Part shown: positions 8,722 to 17,849 of the stretch, piece after piece
How positions within the stretch are numbered: the stretch's first letter is position 1
Layout of the letters: the number at the start of each line of letters is the position of its first letter
Source of the DNA: UBA981 sp942490995
Lineage (GTDB): Bacteria; Pseudomonadota; Gammaproteobacteria; Ga0077536
Assembly (NCBI GenBank): GCA_942490995.1
Contig: CALOBG010000054.1
Location: 204,683-268,682, forward strand
Length of the DNA stretch: 64,000 nt
Direction of reading: 5' to 3'
Position numbers and translations under genes: made by a program
Notes under the pieces: generated by a model
Told to the model about the DNA's origin: nothing
The model's database searches: none
What the model saw: only the letters and a program-made list of their open reading frames with translations

Positions 8722-10286
8722 TGCAGACGCGCGCGGCAGTCATCGCCCAGCTCGATCGACGCGGCGCATCCTACGACATCGCCGTTATTGGCGGTGGCGC
8801 CAATGGCGCCGGCATCGCGCTTGACGCCGCCAGCCGCGGTCTCAGTGTGGCGCTGTTCGAACGCGGCGACTTTGGCTCCGGCACCTCGTCGCGCAGCAGC
8901 AAGCTGATCCACGGCGGCGTGCGTTACGTCGGGCTCGGCCAATGGGGCCTGGTTCGCGAGGCCCTCGCCGAACGCGCCGCGCTGCTCAACAATGCCCCCG
9001 GCCTGGTCACCACCCAACGTTTTATGCTCCCGGCTTACAGCCACCTCCAACGCGCCAAATTCCGCCTCGGACTGAAACTCTACGACTGGCTGGCGGGCAG
9101 CCGCGGCCTTGAAGCCAGCGTCGGTCTGGCAGCAGCCGATGCCGCCGCGCTCAGTCCAGCCTTACGCCGCGACGGACTGCGCGGCGCCGTGACGTACGAC
9201 GACGCCATGTTCGACGACGTGCGGCTGCTGATCAGCATCCTCGAGCGCGCCGGTGAGTACGGCGCCGCACTGTTGAACCACGCCGAGGTGAGCGCAATCA
9301 CGCGCGATCGCAACGGTCGCGCCAGCGGCGTTGTGGTCCAGGATCGGCTCGGTGACCGCGAACTCGAACTCAGCGCTCGGGTTGTGATCAATGCCACCGG
9401 CGCCTACGCGGATGCAGTGCGCAAGCTCGACGACCCGGCGGCCGCCGTCACGCTCAGCCCCAGCCAGGGCACGCACATCGTGGTGGCCGGACGCTTCGGC
9501 GCCGCACCGAACGCACTCGTTCTGCCGCACAGGCGTGACGGCCGCATCCTGTTTGTACTGCCCTGGTACGGGCACACCCTGATCGGTACGACCGATACCC
9601 TGATGCCCGAGGCGCCCAGGGAACCGCGCGCGCTGGACGCCGAGGTCGAGGATATTCTCGCCGTCGCAGCAAGGTTTCTCGATCCGGCACCGAGGCGCGC
9701 CGACATTGAAAGCGTGTTCGCCGGGCTGCGGCCGCTGGTCGGCGTACCCGATGGCGCGCCGACTGCGCGCCGTTCTCGCGAACATGCCTTCGACGTCAGC
9801 CGCAGCGGGCTGGTCACCGTCAGCGGCGGAAAGTGGACAACCTACCGCCTGATCGCGGCCCAGGCCGTCGACCTGGCGGTCCGTCACGGCGATCTGCGGG
9901 CGCCGCCATCGAGCACCGCGGGGCTGGCGCTGGTGCGCCCTGATGCCGATGCAGAACAACGCTACGCGGACTGGGGTGCGGCCGGGGCGGGCCTAAGCGC
10001 GCTGGTGCGCGCGCAACCCGAACTCGGTATGGCCCTGCACCCCGAGCTGCCCTATTGCGGCGCGCATTTCGTGTGGGCCGCGCGTAACGAACAGGTTCTG
10101 ACCGTCGCCGACGCGCTGGCTTATCGCAGTCGCGCCCTGTTTATCAACGCCGCGGCGGCGCTCGCGATAGCGCCGACGGTGGCGCGGCTGATGGCCCGTG
10201 AGTTGAAGCGTGACGAGGCCTGGATCAACAGTGAAATTGCGAACACGCGCCTGCGCGCCCAATATTTCTCGCTCGCACCGTTGTAA
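8721..10286 (+). CDS. glpD: Aerobic glycerol-3-phosphate dehydrogenase
   Basis: A 521-residue flavoprotein. The FAD-binding GGGANGAGIALDAASRG lies near residue 20, followed by SSRSSKLIHGGVRYV, the GlpD/GlpO signature. Residues near 270-345 (IGTTDT, GLRPLV) and the C-terminal cap domain complete the family. It oxidises glycerol 3-phosphate to dihydroxyacetone phosphate and passes electrons to quinone at the inner membrane. The ATG overlaps the glpK stop (TGATG), so the genes are translationally coupled. Confidence 0.96.
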   Translation: MQTRAAVIAQLDRRGASYDIAVIGGGANGAGIALDAASRGLSVALFERGDFGSGTSSRSSKLIHGGVRYVGLGQWGLVREALAERAALLNNAPGLVTTQRFMLPAYSHLQRAKFRLGLKLYDWLAGSRGLEASVGLAAADAAALSPALRRDGLRGAVTYDDAMFDDVRLLISILERAGEYGAALLNHAEVSAITRDRNGRASGVVVQDRLGDRELELSARVVINATGAYADAVRKLDDPAAAVTLSPSQGTHIVVAGRFGAAPNALVLPHRRDGRILFVLPWYGHTLIGTTDTLMPEAPREPRALDAEVEDILAVAARFLDPAPRRADIESVFAGLRPLVGVPDGAPTARRSREHAFDVSRSGLVTVSGGKWTTYRLIAAQAVDLAVRHGDLRAPPSSTAGLALVRPDADAEQRYADWGAAGAGLSALVRAQPELGMALHPELPYCGAHFVWAARNEQVLTVADALAYRSRALFINAAAALAIAPTVARLMARELKRDEAWINSEIANTRLRAQYFSLAPL

Positions 10287-10294
10287 AGAAAACA

Positions 10295-11221
10295 CTATTC
10301 CCATTCCAGTTCGCGAAACGCACGCGAAACGTTCAGCGGATGAGCCCGTTCGCCGAGCGACCAGTGGCCACGTTCACCGCTGGCGACACTGTCGCTGGCC
10401 TCGTCGATGAACAGCCCGCGCTTGATCGCGGCACGGGTGTCGTCACGCAGCGCGGTGAGATAGCGCTGCTGGGCTTGCGCCCCGGCCGGCCAGTCGCGAT
10501 CCGGGGCGCCGTGCCCCGGTATCACCAGGGTATAGGTGCGCGCCATGGTCTCGCTCATCCATGCCAGCCAGCCGCTCAGGCTGCCGTCCAGGATCGGCAT
10601 GCGATCGCGGAACAGCAGGTCGCCGCTCCACAACGTGTTGGAGGCGCGGTCGTGGACCGTCAGATCGGTGGTCGTGTGCGCGGTGCCAACCGCGTGCAGG
10701 ACCAGCACGCGCTGACCGAGGTCGAGTTCGACGGTGTCGTCGACCAACAGCCCGGGTCCGATCACGTGTGCCGCGCCGTCCGGCCCGAGTTCGGCGGCGA
10801 AGGATTCGGCAAAAAATTCGCGATTCGCGGCCATCGCTTCGGCCAGTGCATGGTGCCCGGCAAACTGCGTGTCGGGACCCTGAAAAGCGCTGTTGCCGAG
10901 CACGTGGTCGAAATGGACATGGGTGTTGATCACATAACACACCGGCTTGTCGGTGACCGCGGCGATGGCCTTCGCCAGCGCCTCGCCCGTTGCTATCGCG
11001 CCACCGCTATCGATCACCGCGACGCAGCGGGCGCCGACCACAAAGCCGATATTGGCGCTGTCGGCGCGCGCCGGGCTGTCGAGATCGACGAGCTGACCAC
11101 GGTGCAGATACACGCCTGCGGCCACTTCCTCGACTTTGAAGGCATTGTCGGACGACGCATACAGGCCGGTACCGGACACCAGCAGCAGTGCCGCGCAGGC
11201 GAACTCCAAAAGCCGCTTCAT
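10295..11221 (-). CDS. Secreted metallo-beta-lactamase-fold hydrolase (quinoprotein relay type)
   Basis: A 308-residue protein with a signal peptide (about residues 1-22) and the zinc-binding HVHFDH near residue 98, plus PGHGAPD near residue 235. It resembles the 'quinoprotein relay system zinc metallohydrolase' group (SoxH-like). Members lie beside PQQ dehydrogenases, but none is present here. It converges with glpD (8-base gap), so it is a separate unit. The substrate is unknown. Confidence 0.75.
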   Translation of the reverse strand: MKRLLEFACAALLLVSGTGLYASSDNAFKVEEVAAGVYLHRGQLVDLDSPARADSANIGFVVGARCVAVIDSGGAIATGEALAKAIAAVTDKPVCYVINTHVHFDHVLGNSAFQGPDTQFAGHHALAEAMAANREFFAESFAAELGPDGAAHVIGPGLLVDDTVELDLGQRVLVLHAVGTAHTTTDLTVHDRASNTLWSGDLLFRDRMPILDGSLSGWLAWMSETMARTYTLVIPGHGAPDRDWPAGAQAQQRYLTALRDDTRAAIKRGLFIDEASDSVASGERGHWSLGERAHPLNVSRAFRELEWE

Positions 11222-11286
11222 TACAAATGTCCGCTGATCACGATGCGCCCATCATAGCGGCAGGCGCCGGCCGCAGGCAGACGCCT

Positions 11287-12153
11287 TTAACTATTGGCGG
11301 CGTTGGCCAGGGGCGCGATCGGGGTGGCAAGCGTTTCGCGCGCGGTGCTGAGATTGGCGTACAGGTGGTCGAGGATATCGCGCCCTTCGAGGCTGCGTTT
11401 GAGATGGCTGCTGGCAACGCCGATATAAGGTTCCACGCTGTTCTCGAAAAACGCCGGATAACCGGTCAGCAGATCACCGGGCCGCTCGTAACCGACCAGT
11501 TTGTTGAAGCCGATTTCTTCGAACTCGTAGAAAATTGCCGACAGCTTGTGCAGGTAGCGCGGGTCGCTGAGCTGGCCGATCAGATCCGCGGCACGAACCA
11601 GACCCGGGAAGTCGTCGGTCTTTTTATACCAGGGATCGTCGGGGACCGGAAAGCGGGTGCGCTCGATGCAGGCGTTGATGAAGCCGACATCAATCAGATC
11701 ATGCTCGAGATAGGTTTCTTCCACGAAGCGCTTGCCGCGGTTGACGTGGATTGGCATCAGCACCGCGTCGGAACTGCCTTCGACGTTCTTCAATGCCTGG
11801 CCGTCAAGGCCGGTGGCGAGGAGTTGTTCGGTGTCGCCGCGGCACAGGCCGCGAACGTAGCCGATATCGTGGCACAGCAGCGCGACCGCGGCATTGGCCC
11901 AGGTGCGTACCGGTAAGGCGCCCTCTGCGCGCTGCTTGTTTTTCAGGATCTCAAGACCGACCAGGGTGACGTGGGTGGTGTGTTCGACATTGTGGTAGAG
12001 GGCGTCGCTGCTGCTTATTGCCGTCAGCGCGGCCTCGGCGACTTCACTGACCAGATCCAGCGCGGCACCGTCCTGCCCGGGGTATAGCGTGGCGAAATGC
12101 TCGGCGGCACGCTCACGGATGATGGTCGTCAGTACTGTAGTGACGTTTAGCAT
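11287..12153 (-). CDS. HD-domain metal-dependent phosphohydrolase
   Basis: A 288-residue protein with the H...HD...D arrangement: HNVEHTTHV near residue 55, LLCHDIGYVRG near residue 92 and RAADLIGQLSD near residue 190. This is the metal-binding set of HD phosphohydrolases that act on nucleotides or cyclic nucleotides. There is no GYP motif, so it is not a typical c-di-GMP HD-GYP enzyme. The ATG four codons inside a longer GTG-initiated frame was preferred. It is monocistronic. Confidence 0.75.
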   Translation of the reverse strand: MLNVTTVLTTIIRERAAEHFATLYPGQDGAALDLVSEVAEAALTAISSSDALYHNVEHTTHVTLVGLEILKNKQRAEGALPVRTWANAAVALLCHDIGYVRGLCRGDTEQLLATGLDGQALKNVEGSSDAVLMPIHVNRGKRFVEETYLEHDLIDVGFINACIERTRFPVPDDPWYKKTDDFPGLVRAADLIGQLSDPRYLHKLSAIFYEFEEIGFNKLVGYERPGDLLTGYPAFFENSVEPYIGVASSHLKRSLEGRDILDHLYANLSTARETLATPIAPLANAANS

Positions 12154-12311
12154 ACGGGGCGTCACGCTCTGGTTGGTTCTATTTTCGCTGCACCGCAGCG
12201 CCCGAAGCCGAGTTCATCAAAATTCAGTATATGGGTTGGGTATCGGGCTGTTTCATTTCAGCGACCGAAATGTGACGAACTTGAGTTAATCGCAAGCGTG
12301 GCGTGGCAGCC

Positions 12312-15300
12312 TTATGCTGCAGTGCGGTAGCGCCAGACCATGAAGGCGCGGTACAGCATCGGGATCATGACCAGCGTGAGGGTGGTCGAGAACGTCAGGC
12401 CCCAGACGATGGCGGTCGCCACCGGGCCCCAGATAAACGATTCCCCGGCCAGTCCCGCGGCCAGCGAAAACAACCCGGCGATGGTCGTCGCCGAGGTGAT
12501 CAGGATCGGCACAACCCGGCGCCGGGCGGCGTAAATGGTCGCGTGGATCAGGCTCATGCCGGCCTCGAGGCGGGCGTTGGCGGCGGAGATCAGCACGATC
12601 GAGGCATTCACCGCGATCCCCGCCAGGGCAACCATACCGTACATGGTGTAGAGGCTGAGCGGGTTGCCGGTGACCAGCAGGCCCAGCACCACGCCGGTAA
12701 AGGCCAGCGGCACGGTAAACAGGATCAACAGCGGCTGCAGATAGCTGCGGAACTGGGTGCCCAGAATGATGTACATGAGGCCGAGACCGAGCACAAACAG
12801 CAGCGTGATGGCGTCGAGCGACTCCTCGATGTCGTCGAGCTCACCGGAAAAATCGATATCGATATTTGGATACTCGCCGGCCATGCGCTGCCATTGCTCC
12901 TGGAGCAGGCGATTGGCAGCGACGGTGTCAATACGAGCGCTGTCGATGTCGGCCTCGAGCGTAATCGCGCGTTTGTAGTCGTGGTGACGGATGTTGTACT
13001 GGCTGGTGCCCTGTTCGGCGTTGAACAGCTCGCCCAGCGCAATCGACAAGCCGCCCGGCATGGCGATGGTCTGGCGCAGCAAATCGTTGATATCCGAAAC
13101 GCCGTCACCCTCGGCCCGCACCCGCACGCGGACCTCTTCGCCGCGGTGCTGAAACTCGGTGACGATTTCACCATCGACGTTCAGGCTGACCGCGCGCGAC
13201 ACCGCGGTCGGATCGAGTCCGGCGCGCTTGATCGCCTCGCCATTGTGGCGCAGGACCAGTTCGGGGTTACCGGGCCGGTAGTCGACCGCCACATCCTGAA
13301 ACAGGTCGTTGCTTTCGAGGAAGGCCTGCAGTTTGCCGACCACCACCAGGATCTCCTCGTAGCGATCGCCGCGGATCTTGAGCTTGACCGGGCGTTGGGT
13401 CGGTGGTCCGTCGGTGAGACGTAACATCCAGATTTTCTTCGGGCCGGGGTAATCCGCGACCGCCGTCTCGATCGCGTCGGCGACCTCGAACACGTGTCGA
13501 TCGCCAGGCCGGGCCGGATTGAGACTGATCAGGATCTGGCCGACCACGTCGCCGAACACGTTGTCGGTTTCGGTAAACAGCTGGCCGGCATAAGTCAGCG
13601 TGCCGCGCAGTTCGTCATCGTCGATAACCGCTCGCGCACGCTGTTCCAGGGCGCTCACCGCGCGCGAGGTTTCCTCGAGGCTGGTGCCCGGCGGCATCTC
13701 GACGCTGACGTACAGCAGGCGCACGGCGTCGCCCTGGAAAAAATCGACCCGTACATGCCCCGAGGCCAGGGTGCCGACCGCCAGCGCGATACTCACGGCG
13801 GCTGCAAGGATGGCCAGCCACGGCCGGCGCAGCACGGCGATCAGAATGCGCGTGTAACGCAGGCGCAACCAGTGCGTGAAACGCTCGCGGCGACGATGGA
13901 TCGCCGACGGCCGCGAAAAATCGATGCGCAGCGCGATCACGTGCGCGGGCAGCATCCAGTACGCTTCCAGCAGACTGACGCCGATCGCGACGCTGACCAC
14001 GATCGGGATCACGCGCATGAATTCACCGAGTACGCCCGGCAGCAGCGCCAGTGGCAGAAACGCGGCAACCGTGGTCAGTACCGAGGTCGTGACCGGGGCC
14101 GCCACCTCGAGCAGGCCGCCGAGCGCCGCATCGAGGGCGTCGGCGCCGCGCTGCAGCCGCTGGTAGATGGCTTCGACCACCACCACCGCGTCATCGACCA
14201 GCATGCCGAGAGAAATCACTACCCCGAGCAGGACCGTGTTGTTGACCGTCATGCCGGCGACATTGAGCACAATAAAGGTGGCGGCGAGCGTGAACGGAAT
14301 ACCGATGCTGGTCAGCACCGCGATCCGCGAACCCAGGAACAACCACGTCACGAGCAGCACCAGGGCCAGTCCGATCGCGGCGTTGGCCTGCATCAGGTCC
14401 AGCGCCTCGCGCGTACTGACGGTCTGGTCGTCGACCAGAAACAGCTCGACGCCGGTCTTGGATGTGAGTTGATTGCGGCGATCGATGTAGGCCTGCAGGC
14501 TGGCAACGAGATCGAGGACGTTCGCGTCCTCTTCTTTCGTCACCGCCATCATCATCGCCGGGTGGCCGTTGAAGCTGACCAGTTCTTCGGCTTCCTCGGT
14601 GGCGAAAGAAATGTCGGCCAGGGTACCCAGCTCGACCACGCCGCTGGCGGTGATCACCGGCAGGCGCGCCAGGGTTTCGGGATCGGCGGTGGTCCCCGCG
14701 ATACGCACCAGCCAGCGACCGCTGGCGGTGGCGACGTCACCGGCCGAGACATCGCGAAAATAGCCGCGTACGGTATCGGCGACGTCGGCGGCCGTGATCC
14801 CGAGTCCGAGCAGACGCTCCGGGTAAAATTCGATCAGCAGTTCCGGGCGCGGCTGGCCCAGCGCGTTGATCGCATCGACGCCGGCGATTTCTTCGATGTC
14901 GCGCTTGGCATAGCGTGCCTGGCGGCGGAGGTTGTCATCCAGGCCCTGGCCGTGGATAACGACCGTCGCGGTCGGAAACCAGGTCGACGAGGTCAGCTCG
15001 TAGAAAATCGGATCGTCGGCTTCGGCCGGCAGCTCGTCGTTATAAACGTTCTGCACTTCGCGCCGCAGATCGATGACCCGCTTGTCGTAGGTCGGACCGT
15101 CGATGTAGTCGAAACGCACGATGATATTCGAGGTATTTTCGCGCGAGGTGCTGGACACGAACTTGATGTCGCGGACCGAACGCTGAATGGCCTCCTCGAT
15201 CGGATCGGTGACGCGCTTCTCGACGTCCTCGGCCGAAGCGCCGGGCAGGACCGTGATGATGTTGACCCAGTTGAGTTTGATCTGCGGATCCTTGGCCCGC

Positions 15301-15398
15301 GGCATCTGCACGTAGGACACCGCGCCGAGTACCAGGACCAGGGCGAAAACGAGGTTGGCCAGCACATGATTGCGCAGCAACGCGGCGAGCAGGGTCAT
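12312..15398 (-). CDS. RND-family efflux permease
   Basis: A 1028-residue inner-membrane protein with RND topology: TM1 at residues 8-28, a large periplasmic loop, TM2-6 around 330-560, a second loop, and a C-terminal TM bundle around 855-1020. GMLVDDAVVVVEAIYQRL in TM4 holds the paired Asp residues of the proton relay. The closest type is the AcrB/MexF-like hydrophobe/amphiphile family. It overlaps the adaptor gene stop by 4 bases. No outer-membrane TolC-like gene is adjacent, so a channel elsewhere is inferred. Confidence 0.93.
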   Translation of the reverse strand: MTLLAALLRNHVLANLVFALVLVLGAVSYVQMPRAKDPQIKLNWVNIITVLPGASAEDVEKRVTDPIEEAIQRSVRDIKFVSSTSRENTSNIIVRFDYIDGPTYDKRVIDLRREVQNVYNDELPAEADDPIFYELTSSTWFPTATVVIHGQGLDDNLRRQARYAKRDIEEIAGVDAINALGQPRPELLIEFYPERLLGLGITAADVADTVRGYFRDVSAGDVATASGRWLVRIAGTTADPETLARLPVITASGVVELGTLADISFATEEAEELVSFNGHPAMMMAVTKEEDANVLDLVASLQAYIDRRNQLTSKTGVELFLVDDQTVSTREALDLMQANAAIGLALVLLVTWLFLGSRIAVLTSIGIPFTLAATFIVLNVAGMTVNNTVLLGVVISLGMLVDDAVVVVEAIYQRLQRGADALDAALGGLLEVAAPVTTSVLTTVAAFLPLALLPGVLGEFMRVIPIVVSVAIGVSLLEAYWMLPAHVIALRIDFSRPSAIHRRRERFTHWLRLRYTRILIAVLRRPWLAILAAAVSIALAVGTLASGHVRVDFFQGDAVRLLYVSVEMPPGTSLEETSRAVSALEQRARAVIDDDELRGTLTYAGQLFTETDNVFGDVVGQILISLNPARPGDRHVFEVADAIETAVADYPGPKKIWMLRLTDGPPTQRPVKLKIRGDRYEEILVVVGKLQAFLESNDLFQDVAVDYRPGNPELVLRHNGEAIKRAGLDPTAVSRAVSLNVDGEIVTEFQHRGEEVRVRVRAEGDGVSDINDLLRQTIAMPGGLSIALGELFNAEQGTSQYNIRHHDYKRAITLEADIDSARIDTVAANRLLQEQWQRMAGEYPNIDIDFSGELDDIEESLDAITLLFVLGLGLMYIILGTQFRSYLQPLLILFTVPLAFTGVVLGLLVTGNPLSLYTMYGMVALAGIAVNASIVLISAANARLEAGMSLIHATIYAARRRVVPILITSATTIAGLFSLAAGLAGESFIWGPVATAIVWGLTFSTTLTLVMIPMLYRAFMVWRYRTAA

Positions 15399-16438
15399 GG
15401 CTGGTCGAGCAGCTCCACCGCTTCGCCGTCGCTGAGCGCGTAGTGACCGTCGACAACGACCACGCTGGCGGTGTCGATCGCGACCGGACTGGCGCGTCCG
15501 GCCTGCGCCCGCGGTGCCGCTACGAAGCGTGCCCGGCCCTGTTCGACAACAAAAAAGCCCAGCGCCTCTTCACGCCGGACCAGGTATTTGCCCGGCAGGT
15601 GCGCGCGGCTGTCGCGCCACACCAGCTGGCCGGCGCGTCCGCTCAGTGGACGCTGGTCGGTGAAACGCAGGCGCACCTCGCGGTTACGGGTTTCGGTATT
15701 GACCGCCGCAACTGCCTGGCGCACCACAACCGGATAACGTTCGTCGCCGGCCACGAACTCCAGCGCTGCGCTGCGTTCAATCGCGGCGACATCGTCGACT
15801 CCGATCTGGGCGGATAACTCCAGATCGTCGACGTCAATGACCCGCGCCACCGGGTCACCAACCGCGACGTAGCGGCCGACCGGTGCCAGCCGCGAGCGCA
15901 GCAGCGCGCGATACGGGGCACGGATCGCACAGCGGCTGACGGCCACCTCGTCAGCAGCGATGCGCGCCTGCGCGGATCTGACCTCGGCCACCAGCACCGC
16001 GCGTTCGGCTTCGCGCTCGTCGAGTACTTCGACGGCAATTGAATTGCGCTCACGCAGCTCGCGCGCCCGCACCAGGCGTCGCTCGGCCAGCTCGAGGCGG
16101 GCCGCGACCACGTCCAGGGCAGCGCGTGCGGCGCGCAGTGCGATTGTGTAGTCGCGACAATCGAGGCTCGCAATCACGGCGCCCGCGGCGACGATGTCGC
16201 CGACGCGAGGGTCGAAAGCCACCACCCGGGCCGCGACCTCGGCGCTGATTTCCGCTTCGCTGTTTGACACTACCGTCGCCGGCGCCGTGCGTTCCGGATA
16301 CACCGCGATCGAAGCCAGGGTATTGACGCGTACCGGCGCGGCGCCGGCGTCCGCCACCAGACACCAGGCCGTCACCCACAACAACACGGCGAGCAGTCGG
16401 CGGGTGCAAACGGTTTTAGCAGGTTCAGGATTATTCAC
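15395..16438 (-). CDS. RND periplasmic adaptor (membrane fusion protein)
   Basis: A 347-residue protein with a signal/anchor segment (about residues 13-33), a lipoyl-like half-motif near VGDIVAAGAVIASLDCRDY, a coiled-coil hairpin rich in Ala/Arg/Glu (about 110-175), and beta-barrel regions after it. This is the HlyD/AcrA-type adaptor order. It is immediately upstream of and overlaps the permease, so both form one pump operon. No regulator is linked. Confidence 0.9.
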   Translation of the reverse strand: MNNPEPAKTVCTRRLLAVLLWVTAWCLVADAGAAPVRVNTLASIAVYPERTAPATVVSNSEAEISAEVAARVVAFDPRVGDIVAAGAVIASLDCRDYTIALRAARAALDVVAARLELAERRLVRARELRERNSIAVEVLDEREAERAVLVAEVRSAQARIAADEVAVSRCAIRAPYRALLRSRLAPVGRYVAVGDPVARVIDVDDLELSAQIGVDDVAAIERSAALEFVAGDERYPVVVRQAVAAVNTETRNREVRLRFTDQRPLSGRAGQLVWRDSRAHLPGKYLVRREEALGFFVVEQGRARFVAAPRAQAGRASPVAIDTASVVVVDGHYALSDGEAVELLDQP

Positions 16439-16522
16439 GTCGGCGCCAATCGTTGTGGCCGGCGCTGTCGGGCCGGGGTCGGGCTAAAAACAACGCAGAA
16501 TACCACCCTCCGCGGGTGAAGC

Positions 16523-17430
16523 TCAGCGTTGGTCGTGAACAGGCGGCACGAGTCGCAGGATCGTCGCGGTACGCGCAAACACCGCGGCCGGTACACCGAG
16601 CGCCGACTTCAGCGCGATATCGCGGTCGAGCGGATTGTCGAGCGCGGCTGCATAACGCAGTTCGGCGAGCGGCGCGCTGCCGACGTGCCAGCCCGCCCAC
16701 ACCAGCGGGAAAAACTGCAGCGGCCAGTCGCTGCCGTGGAGCATGCGCAGGTCGACACCGGGTTCAGTGCGCGACGCGGATAGCCGAGCTTGTTGACCTG
16801 GGTCAGGCTCGAGATCTCGGTGAACAGGTTCGGATAAGCCTCGAACAGTTTCAGCAGACGGGTGAAATTTTCCTCGCCGCCGTTGTCGCCGGTGGTCGCG
16901 ATATGTGCGGCGATGACCGTGACCCCCAGGTCGAGGGGACGCAGGAGTCGTTGCGGATGGAGGGGTTGTCGGCGTCGTGAAAGGCGCGTTTTTCGTCACC
17001 GAAGCACCAGAGAGCAGCCCCGGCGCGTCAGACGTCGAGAGACGCGTCAGGCGCGGGTCGAGCAGGTCGATGGCCATGATCGCCGGGATCCATTTGAGCA
17101 ATACCGGCGGGGGGGCCTCGGGTTGGCCGGGCGTGGGCGATACGGTTGATACTCGGGGGTTCGCGGGGGGGCGGCAGGTAGTTATTGGGACGTAAATGGG
17201 TGGGTAGTGGGCGGCAACGGGGGGGGTGAGGGGACGGGATAGGCCGCCAGCGTTAAGGGCCTTATACGGCTGGCTTTCCTCAGAGGACAAGAGGGACGCC
17301 GATTTATATCTGGGTGGGGGGGCTGCGGGGGGATGGGGCATATCGTGTGGTTTACGGGGGGGGCGGCCTTTCGAACCTCGGCGGCGGTCGCGAAGCGTCG
17401 TCGGCGCGGCGCACAGCGCTGCCGCAGTAA
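16523..17430 (-). pseudogene. Damaged amidohydrolase-family gene
   Basis: The 3' third (16523 to about 16770) reads cleanly as the C-terminus of an amidohydrolase-2 type enzyme: MLHGSDWPLQFFP, then NPLDRDIALKSALG. Upstream the frame must change to continue with GVTVIAAHIATTG and LFEAYPNLFTEISSL, then changes again through GDEKRAFHDADNPS and LKWIPAIMAID. From about 17100 to 17430 coding sense is lost and there are runs of seven or eight G. Either a gene broken by many indels or low-quality sequence; the intact genes on both sides favour a local sequence problem. In the intact state it would be a TIM-barrel metal-dependent hydrolase or decarboxylase near the pca operon. Confidence 0.6.
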
Positions 17431-17459
17431 TCGAAAGATAGCGAAATCGGCGGACTCGA

Positions 17460-17849
17460 TCAGATCTCGGCGTCGATGGCATTAAACACGTCCTGCGCGA
17501 GTTTGAAGCCATGGTTAGCGGCCGGCACCCCGCAATAGATCGCCGCATGCAACAGCACTTCCTTGATCTCCTCGCGGGTGAGGCCGTTATTCAGCGCCGC
17601 CCGTACGTGCAGTACCAGTTCGTCACCGCGATTGAGGGCAAGCAGCATCGACAGCGTCATGAAACTGCGGGTGCGCCGGTCGAGCCCTGGACGCTGCCAG
17701 ATCTCGCCCCAGGCGTAGCGGGTTGCGAGGTCGTGAAAGTCCGCATTGAACGAAGTTTTATTGTTCTCCGCACGCTGCACGTGGGCATCGCCCAGCACTT
17801 CGCGACGGGTCGCTATGCCGGTTTCGAATCGTTGTTTGTCATCCATCAC
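17460..17849 (-). CDS. pcaC: 4-carboxymuconolactone decarboxylase
   Basis: A 129-residue carboxymuconolactone decarboxylase-family protein. The conserved RTRSFMTLSML and LLHAAIYCGVPAA stretches carry the family catalytic region. PcaC converts 4-carboxymuconolactone to beta-ketoadipate enol-lactone. The start overlaps the pcaB stop by 11 bases, and it is the last gene of the operon. pcaD, the next step, is not in the window and PcaC here is not fused to it. Confidence 0.92.
   Translation of the reverse strand: MMDDKQRFETGIATRREVLGDAHVQRAENNKTSFNADFHDLATRYAWGEIWQRPGLDRRTRSFMTLSMLLALNRGDELVLHVRAALNNGLTREEIKEVLLHAAIYCGVPAANHGFKLAQDVFNAIDAEI

Noticed and set aside
12303..15443. Long plus-strand frames opposite the RND permease
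   Set aside because: These are antisense shadows of a GC-rich gene; the minus-strand protein has full RND topology and motifs.
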